A stretch of 64,000 nt of DNA, from contig NC_092674.1 of the NCBI RefSeq assembly GCF_964355755.1, positions 16,747,001-16,811,000 on the forward strand. The letters are read 5' to 3'. The notes under the pieces were generated by a model. That model worked only from the letters and a program-made list of their open reading frames with translations. It had not been told where the DNA came from and searched no databases. Shown piece by piece: positions 50,401-62,400 of the stretch (the first letter of the stretch is position 1; each line of letters begins with the position of its first letter). The stretch is from Antedon mediterranea (lineage: Eukaryota > Echinodermata > Crinoidea > Comatulida > Antedonidae). A program made the position numbers and the translations under genes.

Positions 50401-53400
50401 AAATAAATTATAATAATAAATGAATGTCATGGCGAATGATGGGTACATAATACAGTAGGCCTAGTATGAATTGTCTCAGAATTGACTATCATAATCTGTT
50501 TCATATCATGCCTGTAGGCTTAAGCCTATGATTGTTTATAAATATATTCCGAAAAATTACTGCAATAAAATAGTCGAAGTAGTGATTTTAAAAAGTGACT
50601 TCTTGTTCTTTTTTAATTGTTTATAACACACTATTTGACTAATATATTTTCCTAATCTGCACTGTTTTGCTGCTGGATGAAAAAGAAGAACACATCAAGA
50701 ACAAAAACGGAATACGATGCGCTTAGTGTTAATACCAGAGCCGACTCGCATAAATAAGTAGTAGTAGTGATGTGAGTGATGATTACTCCTAGATGATGAT
50801 TTTGAGGATGATGATAAACATTCAATAATAACAACAATATTCAGTAATTAAAACAAATAGAGATATACAAAGTACAGGAAATAAGTCTATCATTATAATT
50901 TAATCGCACATTACCGCAATTATTGTGATGAAAAACATTGAGTATTCAGTTACAATACAGTAGACATATCTGATCCATAAATCTACTTCTTTGAGCGAGA
51001 GGGCGCCCTATAAAATGAGCTCCATGTGTGTTACATGAATTGCACGTAAAATTCCGAGAGTGTCCCATCTTTAGTATATAAGATCTTTGACGATATTAAC
51101 ACATATAGAGGGCGCATGTTGTGCTAAAAAATAGTTTTAATGAATTGCAAATGTTTTCAAGTTTATCGAAAAATTATAGAGGGTGCTATAGGCAAATACG
51201 ATTAAATAATTGTTTTTCCCCATACCCGGTAATACTCTGTATATGCAGTTCATTTGTTTATACCCGGTAATACCAGGTATACGCAGTGAATGAAAGGGTT
51301 AATCTTTGTTCAATAAAAAATCAATCAAACTTACATTTCATTGCAGTTAAAAAAAACTTAAATAACAAATTATTTTCCTTGCTTATGTATACACCAAACA
51401 TACCTCAAAATCAGAGTCATTAAATCCATACATGATATTCCAACCAAGCATTAAAAATTTGCGTCTTTCAAGGAGGACACTATGAAAAAAGCACAAAGCG
51501 AACAGCAATTTCTTGTATTTTTCTGGTTTGCGACATCGATTAAATTGCTGCTCTGTAACTAGATGGTAAAGACGTTTCATATTTGCCTTCAGACCCTGTT
51601 TATAAAAATAATAAAAACATATTTAAACAACCATTTAATGAAAAGTTGAAAATCCAGTGTGATTGGATTGAGAGAAAAATCACATCATCATTTTAATGTT
51701 ATGAAAATTAAAATTTGACCTTTGGTGGTTCTGTTGTCATCTTGATGCCAGCTTGCAGGATAGAAATTGGAAATTCAGGATGTGGACTACTACTCAACCA
51801 TAGCCTGAAGTCCTGGTGAGGTTCCTCAACTTGTAGCTGCTCAACCAGTTTAGCCAACTGTGGCATCCAGCTTAGAGACAGATGACAGTTAGCCAAGAAA
51901 ACCCAGTTACCCTCCCTCACACCTTCTTTAATCATACGGGTTGCAATTGGTGCCTGACCCTGTCCAAGAGATAAGGCATGAAACCTGTGGGCCATCTTGC
52001 TCTGCTCTGCCAACTGTAACAACATGCTTGTAGGATCCTAAGACAAAGGCAGAACATTATTTACTGTATCATGTATCAACACTTAATTGTGAATGAACAC
52101 AAGGTGTTTCATAAAGCTGTCCAGTGTCATGTTATATTTGTGAAATAATATAGTATTAAGATATAAAGTTGAACAAGCCCAAAAAAGTGTCCTTGTTAGG
52201 TTTAAAAAAAAAAAGAATTTTGCACAAAATCCATGACAATCATGGTAAGAACTTACTACCATACCCATATTCAATGTTGAGATTCTTCCTATTTCAAAAT
52301 TATTGCCAAATACAAAAATGTGTTTAGAAAACAATGTTTTGGGGAATTCCACAACCTAATTAAAAAGCCTGATGAATATTAATTAGTTAGGAATCACAGT
52401 TGTTTCAGAAACAAGCATTACAAGAATTTATTTTACTTCCAAGAAAAACTGGTGGCGAAGGGATACACAATTTCCTTTTATCTTCTTTTCTGATTGTGTA
52501 AATCTAACCATGTACAGTATTATATCTATATTTCAAATAGCTATACCATGCTTATTGATTTTCAGGAAAATCAAATATTAAATAGTTACCAAAAATATTA
52601 ACATGTTTTGGGACTACAACCTCTATGGGCTTCATAATGAGCTAATGAGTTAGTTTAGAAAAACAATATAAACAAAATGAGTTAGGGAGAGTGGGATGAT
52701 ATGAGCAATCAATATAGCTAGATATCCTAATTAATGATTTTTCCACCTTGTAATAAAATGGCAGCCATTTTTCGACCTTTTACAGTTATAAGGTACCTAA
52801 TGACAGGCGAGTATCACAAAACCATATCAACTTTAGTAACTTCAGAATATAGAACAGAATAGTACATCCACCACCCGTCATCACCAAATTGCAAAAGGTC
52901 CACCTTTTATAGGGTCTTAAAATAGGTTTGTAGAGTATTAAAAATTGTATACTCTGTCTTGTCCCTTATTATTGCTATTAACTATATAAGAAATCATAGT
53001 CGATCATTCAGTTAGAGGTTGGTGCGTACACCATGTTCCCACACACTGTATAATTTGTTGAGTGTATAATAAAACCAGTGAACAGCTTTGAAATACTCAT
53101 CAGCCCGTCATGTAGGCGCGCCTTTTACAACAATAGTCAGTCTGTCAAAGAGTAGGCCTAGTCAATAATCATTTATTACCTATTTAATTATAATGGGTTG
53201 AAAGAACATTATGATAATAATATTTCATAACAACAACCCCGAAACCTAGACTCAGCTGAGAAACACCGGGATGGATGGTGTCCAGCGGGGTATAGTTTAT
53301 TTACTTTAGTCAATTCACACCATGTATATCTATTCCAAACCCAAAACATAGACTCAGAAATACCAGGATGGTGTTTGGCAGGGGATAGTTTATTACCTTA

Positions 53401-56400
53401 GTTAAACATTTTATTACGATTTTAAATTCACTCTTTCAATCAAGAACCATCGATATAGAATGCCATTAAAGAATAACTTATTTTATTTCATTTTGTTTAT
53501 TATTGTTTAGCATTTTTACTGTATATATGTGCCTGGTAAACCGATTTAAATTAACCAACTTGCTCTGACCAGCCCATGGTTGCTCGCAAAGTACTCAATA
53601 TTATGAAATTGGTCCCAAAAAAAAATCCTGCGTATGGCCCTGATATGTGATTGTTTTAATCTAATTGTTGTATCCAATCCAAATAAGTATACAAATTATG
53701 ATACCTAGAAGTACAGTATTGGAATAAGTTACCATTCAGTAAATTCAGATTGTCCGAAACAACACATATAATACCTCAGCAGCAAGATACATCATATCAT
53801 CAATTATTTCCACACTCAGCTACATCACATAAGTCAATGACGATGTATTTCATAATCTATGAACGTGCCATCAAAGACCTTCCCCTTTGATGCATTTCCA
53901 ACATATTTTCTTTTACATCTTTTATAAATGGTTCCAGTATTTATAACCATTATTATCTTTGTCAACAGGTACTGTACAAATGGGTACCTGGTAAGGTCAA
54001 GACACACTTTGAGCTGATTCCTAGCTGCATTATGAGTACTAGATGGTACGCTCGCGTACCATCTAGGTCGTGCCCACAGATGGTTCTCGAATACATAATA
54101 ATTTCAGCGTTGAAAAACTGGCAATTTTAAATGTACGTACCGCAGGACAATAATACATGTCGTTTACAGGAACGAATAAATAGACACTGTGATTTATATA
54201 CTCAACTAAAATTAGCACCCTGGGAATTACTTACTGCAAGAGAAACTTGTCACAAAATGAGAGCAATTGTTTAAGTCAAATTTAAACAAACTTAATAATT
54301 TGTGTTTTGTATGTAACATTAGGGTTGAGGGATGGGGAAGAGGATGGGTGCAAAGAGGAAAATTTTTTAAATATATTCTTTATCCATTTAGTAACGAAAT
54401 ATTAATTGTTTTCATGTTTTACAAATAATACACCACTAAACACAGTAAAACATTGCGATGTAATACTTTGTTGAAACTATCACCGTCCTAGTCGATTGAA
54501 ACTGTACAGTATATGTAACGATACATCAATACGACGTGTATATGTTTATATAATGTAAAACAATTTGTGAAAACCACCTCTATTCGGGGCAAATCATAAA
54601 TTTGATTTAATCGTCAATAAATATTAAATTATCTAACTCAACTTAATTAGTAGGCCTAATGGTTTTCAATTGTTTCTTAGAGCCAATTCATACTTTAAGT
54701 TGGTTCCTACCCTACCCACAAAAGTTGTTCTGCGTTTAGGGCATGTGATGCACCGTAGGCCTATCCTCTACTGGCTTTACAACGCTACTCGTGCCAGTGA
54801 GGGAAGGGTGATGATGTGGGTGGTTTAACTGCAATAATAAATATTTGTACATAATATACGGCGACTGAAAACGTTCATTATCCGTTTAAAAAAAATCTAT
54901 ATCCAACCTCTGCAGTACAGATTGAAAAAAAAAAATGGATCAAATTTCTGTTATGAGTATACAGTACTTGCCTTTACGACGCCTGAGGGAATAGACACTT
55001 GAATTGTGGAACAGAGATTGGAATGTTCCATTCATCGCAAGTCAATACATTTGTATAAACGTATATTAAATTTATCAAAATAGTATTTTTTTAAGAAAAT
55101 CGGCCTGTCTTCAACATTATGATGCTGTATTCGAGCTGTTCAACTGGTTTTCAGCCATTAAAAACAATTATCGTAGGAGGAGATAGGAAAATGCGAAGCA
55201 TCCTCGTATTATTGTCTGCGGGTATTTTTCAAGATGGACATCCATTAGACAGTGTATACCACGATCGAAAAACACCCCTATTTGGGGCAAATCGTTGAAC
55301 CTAAATTTGTTTTAATTGTCAATAACTAATTATCGAACTCAATTTAATTAGTAAACAGGGTTACATCAGGTGGTTTAAATCAGTACCGAGATTCTAACCA
55401 ACTTTATATACCATCGAGTAAACATTCTAGAAATAACGCGCGATTTACCAAATTTTGCCCTTACGTAAATTTATATATAGATGTTTCCATATATGTTTGA
55501 TCAAAAAATTACTGGATGGTATTCATCAAATTCCTAACCACTCTGAGGTGCAGTGTGTTAGAAATTGGACTACTGATCGTGAGATTGTGGTTTCGAATCC
55601 AATGCTTGTTGTAATGTTATCAAATAGTAGAGAGGCCAAATACACAAAAGTCCTCTACAAAAAGTTTGGGGGGCATTTTTTGTTAATAGCAGGCAACCAT
55701 GTTGAATATATTCTTTGTGGGGTGACAAAACCGATAGGGGTGGATGCCATCTTCAATTTTGAGTTTTAAGGTCAGTTTATGTGGTCAAGAGGTCAAACAA
55801 GGTCAATTTATAAGATTTTTATTTTATTCACGGAAAATCATCTACATCATCAGATCTATCCAAAAAAAGGATTTTTGAAGATCAACTGATGTTTCATATT
55901 ATAGTAATTATGAGATAAACATTTTATTTTACACATAAAAACATAGGAAATTAAATATAAAAGTGTCTTTTTCTCAAAATGTTGTTTTCACATACTTCTG
56001 TAAAGTACACAGTTTTATAATAGGCTTTCGATCCCCAGTCTGTTGTTAATTTGTCTTTTTTATGTTGTCCACCAGTCATCGTTTTGATTTTTGTCGGAAA
56101 AATAGGTCAAGTATAATATGTATGAAACGCCATATGTGCCAAAAGATTGCTCTTTTACTATAATATTATTAATATTATCTATAATAATATAATAATATTT
56201 GAAAGTTTGTTTTTAGAAAAATCTCGAACACAGAGACCCTCAATATATGACTTAATATCCTCTATACCCTCTATAATGTAATTACTGTATTTAAACATTT
56301 TTGTTCATTCTTTCAATGATACAAGTTTTTGTTGAAGTTTGTGTTTCAAGAAATCTTGAAAGAGAAACCTGTGTATCGAGTCTCAAAAACCCTTCAGTAG

Positions 56401-59400
56401 GCCTATATTGGACTTAATCAAGGTTGGAAGGAGTGGTATAAATGGGTTCTCCTTCTTAAAGCCTTCGCATCTATGCTATCTTGGCTGACGGTGATAACAG
56501 ATATGAAACTCCTTAAGTAATTAAGAGGTCCTTTATACACATGGATAAAGACGGTTTCAACGTTATTTACAAACACTACGTAGGCCTACTGTGTCTAGGT
56601 ATGGAATCCATATCTCCAAAAAGACATAAGCGCACTTGAAAGAGGAAACGTCATGCGACAAAACTAATTCCAGCTATCCATTCTTATTCATATGAAGATT
56701 GTTTAAAGTTTCTTGGCCTAACAACCCTGTATGACAGACGTATTCGTGGTGACTTGATTGAAACATTCAACATTTTCAAAAGGTTTCGAGGGTGTAGCCT
56801 AGGAAGACTTCCTTCAAATGAGATGCAGAAATACACGAGGACATCAGCTTAGACTTTTCAAACCTACATTTCACAAAGGACTGATAGGAGATCCAACTTT
56901 TCACAATGAGTAATTATATATTTGAATAGTTTGCCAACCGAAGTCGTCATTTCTGAAACCACCAACACATTTAAAAACCGATTGTATTCGTTTTAGAAAT
57001 GAGGTTAAAAGGGTAAACAAGTTTACCTATCTAAACTAATCAGAACCAAATATTCTAAACACTGAGTGGATGATCGATTCAAAATAGAATCATTGGTATA
57101 TCAAGAAACGCTGCAATTCATTGATAGGTTCTGTATGACATGGTCAGACTGATCACGAATCAAACTGACAGAAAATCTGCTGACCAACCATTGGAGTATG
57201 ATCATAGCTCAATTGTAATATCTTTAACCAAATCTGACTTCAGATATCTTGATGGATGGCATTGAAATACCCACAGATGTTCCAGAAGAAAACCAAAACA
57301 TGTTGGTCATGCACTAAAGGATTCAGAAACATAGCTGTCAAACATCTGGTGACTATGCAAGTATTTATAAGTTACCTAGATATTTTATCATTTTATTGTA
57401 TTTGATCATAACATTGGAAAAAGCAGTGAAACGATTGAAACGTATAGTCCCAATGTACTAATCTGTACTTCCATGTGTTCGGAGCCACATTCATCGGTTT
57501 GGAGGAGAACAAATATGACAAACATTCTTCTATGTCAATCACAAAGAAGCTTATGCAATTATACATGAAAGTTGATGTATGATATACACTTTGTAACTCC
57601 AATAGCAACCGTACTAAAGTATGGACGAAACCTATTAAGAACAATCTAACCAGCTTCCATTCCATTACAGGTTGCAGCACGTCATTATTTGCTGGTTATG
57701 GAAAGAAATCCTACTGGAAATTGTTTGTAACGCATCCACTCCTTGTAAATGGAATTGATTAACATTAAGAATTTGCACGTACAGTGTACAGTAAAGTTTA
57801 ATTGCCAAATATCTCTTGAGCAACTGTATACTAACAGACTCTTTGGAGGGTCTTGAAATGCTACCTCCATTTAGACTCAGTGACCATATACCATAAACAC
57901 TAGTGATATATTTCCCTTAAATATTAAGTATTTCACTTTACAAAATAAATATTTAAGGACTGTATTTCCCTTAAATTGTTTTGACTTAGGGAAACACTTA
58001 ACATTTTAAAAGCTCACCTATGGTGAATACAGACATCTTAGAACCTAACATACGGGTCAACTATCAGGTATGTGGCCTAAATTAATCGGGTCGTTTGGAA
58101 GCCCCTAACCCAGTTGTCAGTTTGGAACTTTGTTACATGTGTATGTAAACTAAAGAGCCAGATTAAGTAGTGTGATTCAATCCGATATTGACATGGGCCT
58201 ATTACTCCCAACCCACAAATCCTCTGTGACCGTTTTTAAATGAAATTTATGACATTCTAGTATGCCTCCAATTTCGGTTATTTTGATACTGTAGGACTCA
58301 TCCTCTCCATCCCTTGAACACCTTCCAGGAGTGATTCAAAAAGTTTAAAATCTTCCCAGTACAATTCTGGTCTTTTTGACACCACACTATAAACATCAGC
58401 CCCAGGCTATCATGAAAATTATATTCATTTCAATTATTAATACCGATAATTAACAGGTCTGTGCTTTATTTGACCTTATGACCTTGAAAATGACCTTTAA
58501 ACTGGTAAGTTGAAAAATTGATGAACTTGACCATATACCGCAATATGTCAATAATGATCCAATAATGGTTACATTTCTTTTAATTGGCTTATATGTTGTT
58601 GAAAACAGCTTAAACCTCTATTTTACCATATTTGACCTTATAACCTTGAAAATGACCTTTGACCTGAAATTTGAGAGTGGCATCCACCCCTATATTTTTT
58701 GTCATCCCATAAGAGATATATTCCACATGGTTGCCTGCTATTAACAGAAAATGCCCCCCATGATGAAAAAGCTCACATTGGCCGCCCTACTAAAATCTAT
58801 GAAATGAAATTATGGATGTTTTATATTTGTTTACGTGTTTTTAATTATACTAAATTCCTTATTTATTTATTGATGTCACCAGCTAACCTAATGACCTCAA
58901 TTTTCAATTTAAGGACAACCTATGACTTTTCTATTTCATTTATCAAGATTATTCTTCAATGATTATTTTGTATCACTTTTACCTACAAAAAAAAGGCCAA
59001 AAGGGAGTTTTTCTGAATTCAAGCTTAGTGACACTGACAGCGATATTCACTCATGAATGTATAGATCACAAAATTAATATAGCCCTTACTAACTATAAAG
59101 GTGATGCAATTTCATACACATCTTAAAACTATTCAAAATAGGGTACGCAATTCTTGAATGAAGCCCAAGCATGACTGGAAATTGTCAATGTGAATCAATT
59201 CATGTTTACAATCAGAATGGAGTACAGCACCTTAAAATTAGTATTTTATATTTAAAGCCTCTTACCACTCCAGTTGACAGCACAAATATCAGTGGTGTTT
59301 TTGTTGTAGAATCATCAACAACAGATTTCATGTCCAACACAGGCGGCTCGACAAACCTGAAACATATTCATATCTCATCATTAGTTAATAAGATTCAGGT

Positions 59401-62400
59401 ACAAAAACAGGCAGTTGGTGTGAATGCAGTTTTCTGTCAAGGAAGTTTATGTGTACCTTTAATCTTTAGCAATTGAATAGTGAATAAAGAATAATATGGT
59501 AAAAGATTAATAAGAGTGATACTTACTTGGATCCTAGGTTATTTATAATGAATGAGGTTGAACAGAAAGAAACACGGTCAGGCCGAAGTGATCTAACAAT
59601 TAGCATTCTTTGTAGCTCATTACAGGCATTATCCCATTCACCTAAATAGACACAATATATATAGGCTTATATATAAATCCAAAGGCAAATTACTGAAAAA
59701 AATGACAATGCTGTGGGTATCAGTGGCTGGATCTCAATGGAGATACAAAAATAAAAAGCGAAAAGCTAAATCAAAACGATAAAGTAAACAGCCAGAAAAG
59801 TTAGCAGAGCTTATATAGGCTTATATAGGCTTATATATATATACTGTATATACATATTGTGCCAGATCTGCGGTACATTTCATTTCGAAACCTGAGCTGC
59901 ACTGACGAGATTTAACAAGATCGAAACAGTACTGTCTGCAGTCTTCAGAGCCAAGCACCTGAAGATTGAGTTCATACTCATGAAACAGCCTGTAGTGCAA
60001 TAAAATGTCCAGTTGGTTCATTTATTTATACATATATACATATATATATATATAAACAAATCAGGCACAGAACATTAATTCTAAACCACCCGGTGATATA
60101 CTGAAATTTTAATATATATAAATCCAAAGGCAAATAACTGAAAAAATGACAATGCTGTGGGTATCAGTGGCTGGATCTCAATGGAGATACAAAAAAAAAG
60201 CGAAAAGCTAAATCAAAACGATAAAGTAAAACAGCCAGAAAAGTTAGCAGAGCTTTCGGGCAACACTAGCCCTTCATCAGTGCAAGTGAAGGAATTTGGA
60301 ATATAAGAACTGGCAAGTGCTGCCTGGGTGGACAGGAATAAAAGAAATACAACAAAAGGAGACAGGGTGAAGTCTGAATAAGAGTAGAAAACAAAGAAGG
60401 TAGCTTGGTAGAGATATAAACAATTTTGGAATGAAACTAAAAAACAGCTTAAATGGTGGTTAATATTGAAACTTAAATTTTGGTAGTCAATGGAATAATT
60501 TTACCGATCTGGGAGTATGTTCCTTATGTTAAGTCCAAAAGGTTTTGTGATTTTAAGTTCTAATTCCCAGTGGTTTTCTTTGTCTTTGCGAGTTTTGTCA
60601 CTCCATTTGACATTATGGTCTATTGCAATAACTCTGAAATTTGCAATCGAATGGCCAGCTGAATTAAAATGTTCGGCTACAGGTTGATCAAGCTCTAATG
60701 TTTTGATAGCTGATCTGTGTTGTGTCATTCTCATACGGAGAGTGTTTTTTGTTTCTCCGACGTACTGTTTGCCACAAATATTACAGTATATGAGATAAAT
60801 GACGTTTTTGGTTAGACAATTAATCGATTGTCTTATCTGAAAAATGCGGCCAGTTTGGTTACTATTATATATATATATATACTTATAGTATACAAGTAAT
60901 GAATGTTTATGAGTGTGATGGTATAAATAATTTCAAGAGGTGAAAGATGAAAATATCACCTTTCATCTTTCACGGAATGAAATTATTTGTACATACAGGT
61001 AGCACGAATATAAAAACATTCAATATTTGTTTTGTATATCATCTAAGTAGATTCTTTTCATTTCATTCAGATTGAATGAAAGTTTGGCCTTCAGCGTCCA
61101 AGCGGAGATCGCCATTGTTGTTGTTAAGGGGTCGCGTAATTCTCGCGAGCGTAAAAATGGGGCAATTATTTTTTATCAGTTTGATTTATCGTTTTTTTAT
61201 CTGTCTTAAAGCCACTAGACCTACATTTTTTCAACCTAATTTAAGGTCACACACATTTTATGTAAAAATAAATACTATATGTATTATTACTATATTTCGT
61301 CTTTCAACGGTAAAAAATTGTGAAAAATAAGTTGATTCTAATAATTTAAGTGGCCCACTATAAATTGATTAATATTTTCATATTGTGATGTGATGCACCC
61401 ACTTTCGATCGATCGTGAAAGGGTAAACAAACAAAAGAACTGCAACTTTTCAGCGAAAATACCAGGTCTTTAGTCCCAATAGATTCTGCCAAAAAAAGAA
61501 AAGACAATTAATTCAGCAACGAGACAACACAGGGCTAGGCGTACGTTACTACTCTTTACCAGCTAGGCCTACAAAACTGAGCCTAGCTAAGCTAGGCCTA
61601 AGACCGTCCACGAGAGGACATTCGACACAAGCTACTTAGGTAGTGCACTGTTTCTCTCTTTTTATCATAATTAACCATAAACACGTAACAAATTGTAGGT
61701 CTAGTGTCTTTAAACAATTTCCATAATCATATGCAGATCAGACAGAAGATGAAACACTTTGGATCATCGCTGTATAAAAATATTGTTGATATGTCGTTGT
61801 TTGCATCAAAGTGGGCTAGCAATCAATTTTAGAAAATCAATGTACTGTAGTACCACAGCACGTTGGCGTCTAGCTACACCATCAAGTTCGTAACACACTT
61901 GGTAGCCAAATCCACACAGTTACTGTTTAAACATATGGTACATTAGAATGTTGGTTTAAACGCAACATAAAAATATTATACGATCACCTACCGACAAGGG
62001 TCTCAATGTTAATTATCTTCACACATGCCACCGGTGAATGTCAGTGAACTGGGCCAACTTCTAGCAAATGTTTTAAAGTAAATTTGTACAATGGGGATAC
62101 CGCCAGACAAATATCAACATGTTTTGATCAAGACAATTAGATTGTCTTGTTTTGATCATCTATTCAAGGAGGGTTATTATTACCAGAATTCGTTCACAAT
62201 AAGAAACATTGTTTCTTTTGATAGCTAGTAACAATGGTGAACACGACGATCCGCCTTTTGACCAGGGAGCGCATGGGATTGCGATTTAAAATAAATAATA
62301 CTTTGTATGATCACGATAAAGCTAATATGTTGCCTAAATCGTCTAAATGTTATGACAATCACTTTTTTGCACAATGCCAGTGATTTCCAGCCAATGATAC

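Larger units (their letters stand above)
48109..51089 (+). mobile_element. P-superfamily transposon, internally deleted
   Basis: 2981 bp with TIRs starting CAAAGATCTTATATACTAAA (31 bp with one mismatch) and flanked by ACGATAT (48102-48108, 51090-51096). This is close to the 31-bp TIR and 8-bp duplication of P elements. It encodes a THAP domain and pieces of the P transposase C-terminal region, but the catalytic middle is missing. Confidence 0.85.
47499..51301. mobile_element. TTAA-flanked element (piggyBac-type ends) hosting a P element
   Basis: TTAACCCTTTCACTGCG at 47499 faces CGCAGTGAATGAAAGGGTTAA ending at 51301. The right copy has four extra bases. TTAA plus a CCCTTT-type TIR is the piggyBac signature. 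Without the nested P element it is about 820 bp and has no transposase, so non-autonomous. It lies in the DNAH2 intron before exon 47174-47358. Confidence 0.7.
60115..60870 (-). mobile_element. 5'-truncated Penelope-like element
   Basis: Reverse strand: GIY-YIG endonuclease coding sequence (60501-60865), a 3' non-coding part and the terminal region with a hammerhead-like core (60254-60280). The RT is missing. It lies in the first visible DNAH2 intron. Confidence 0.85.
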
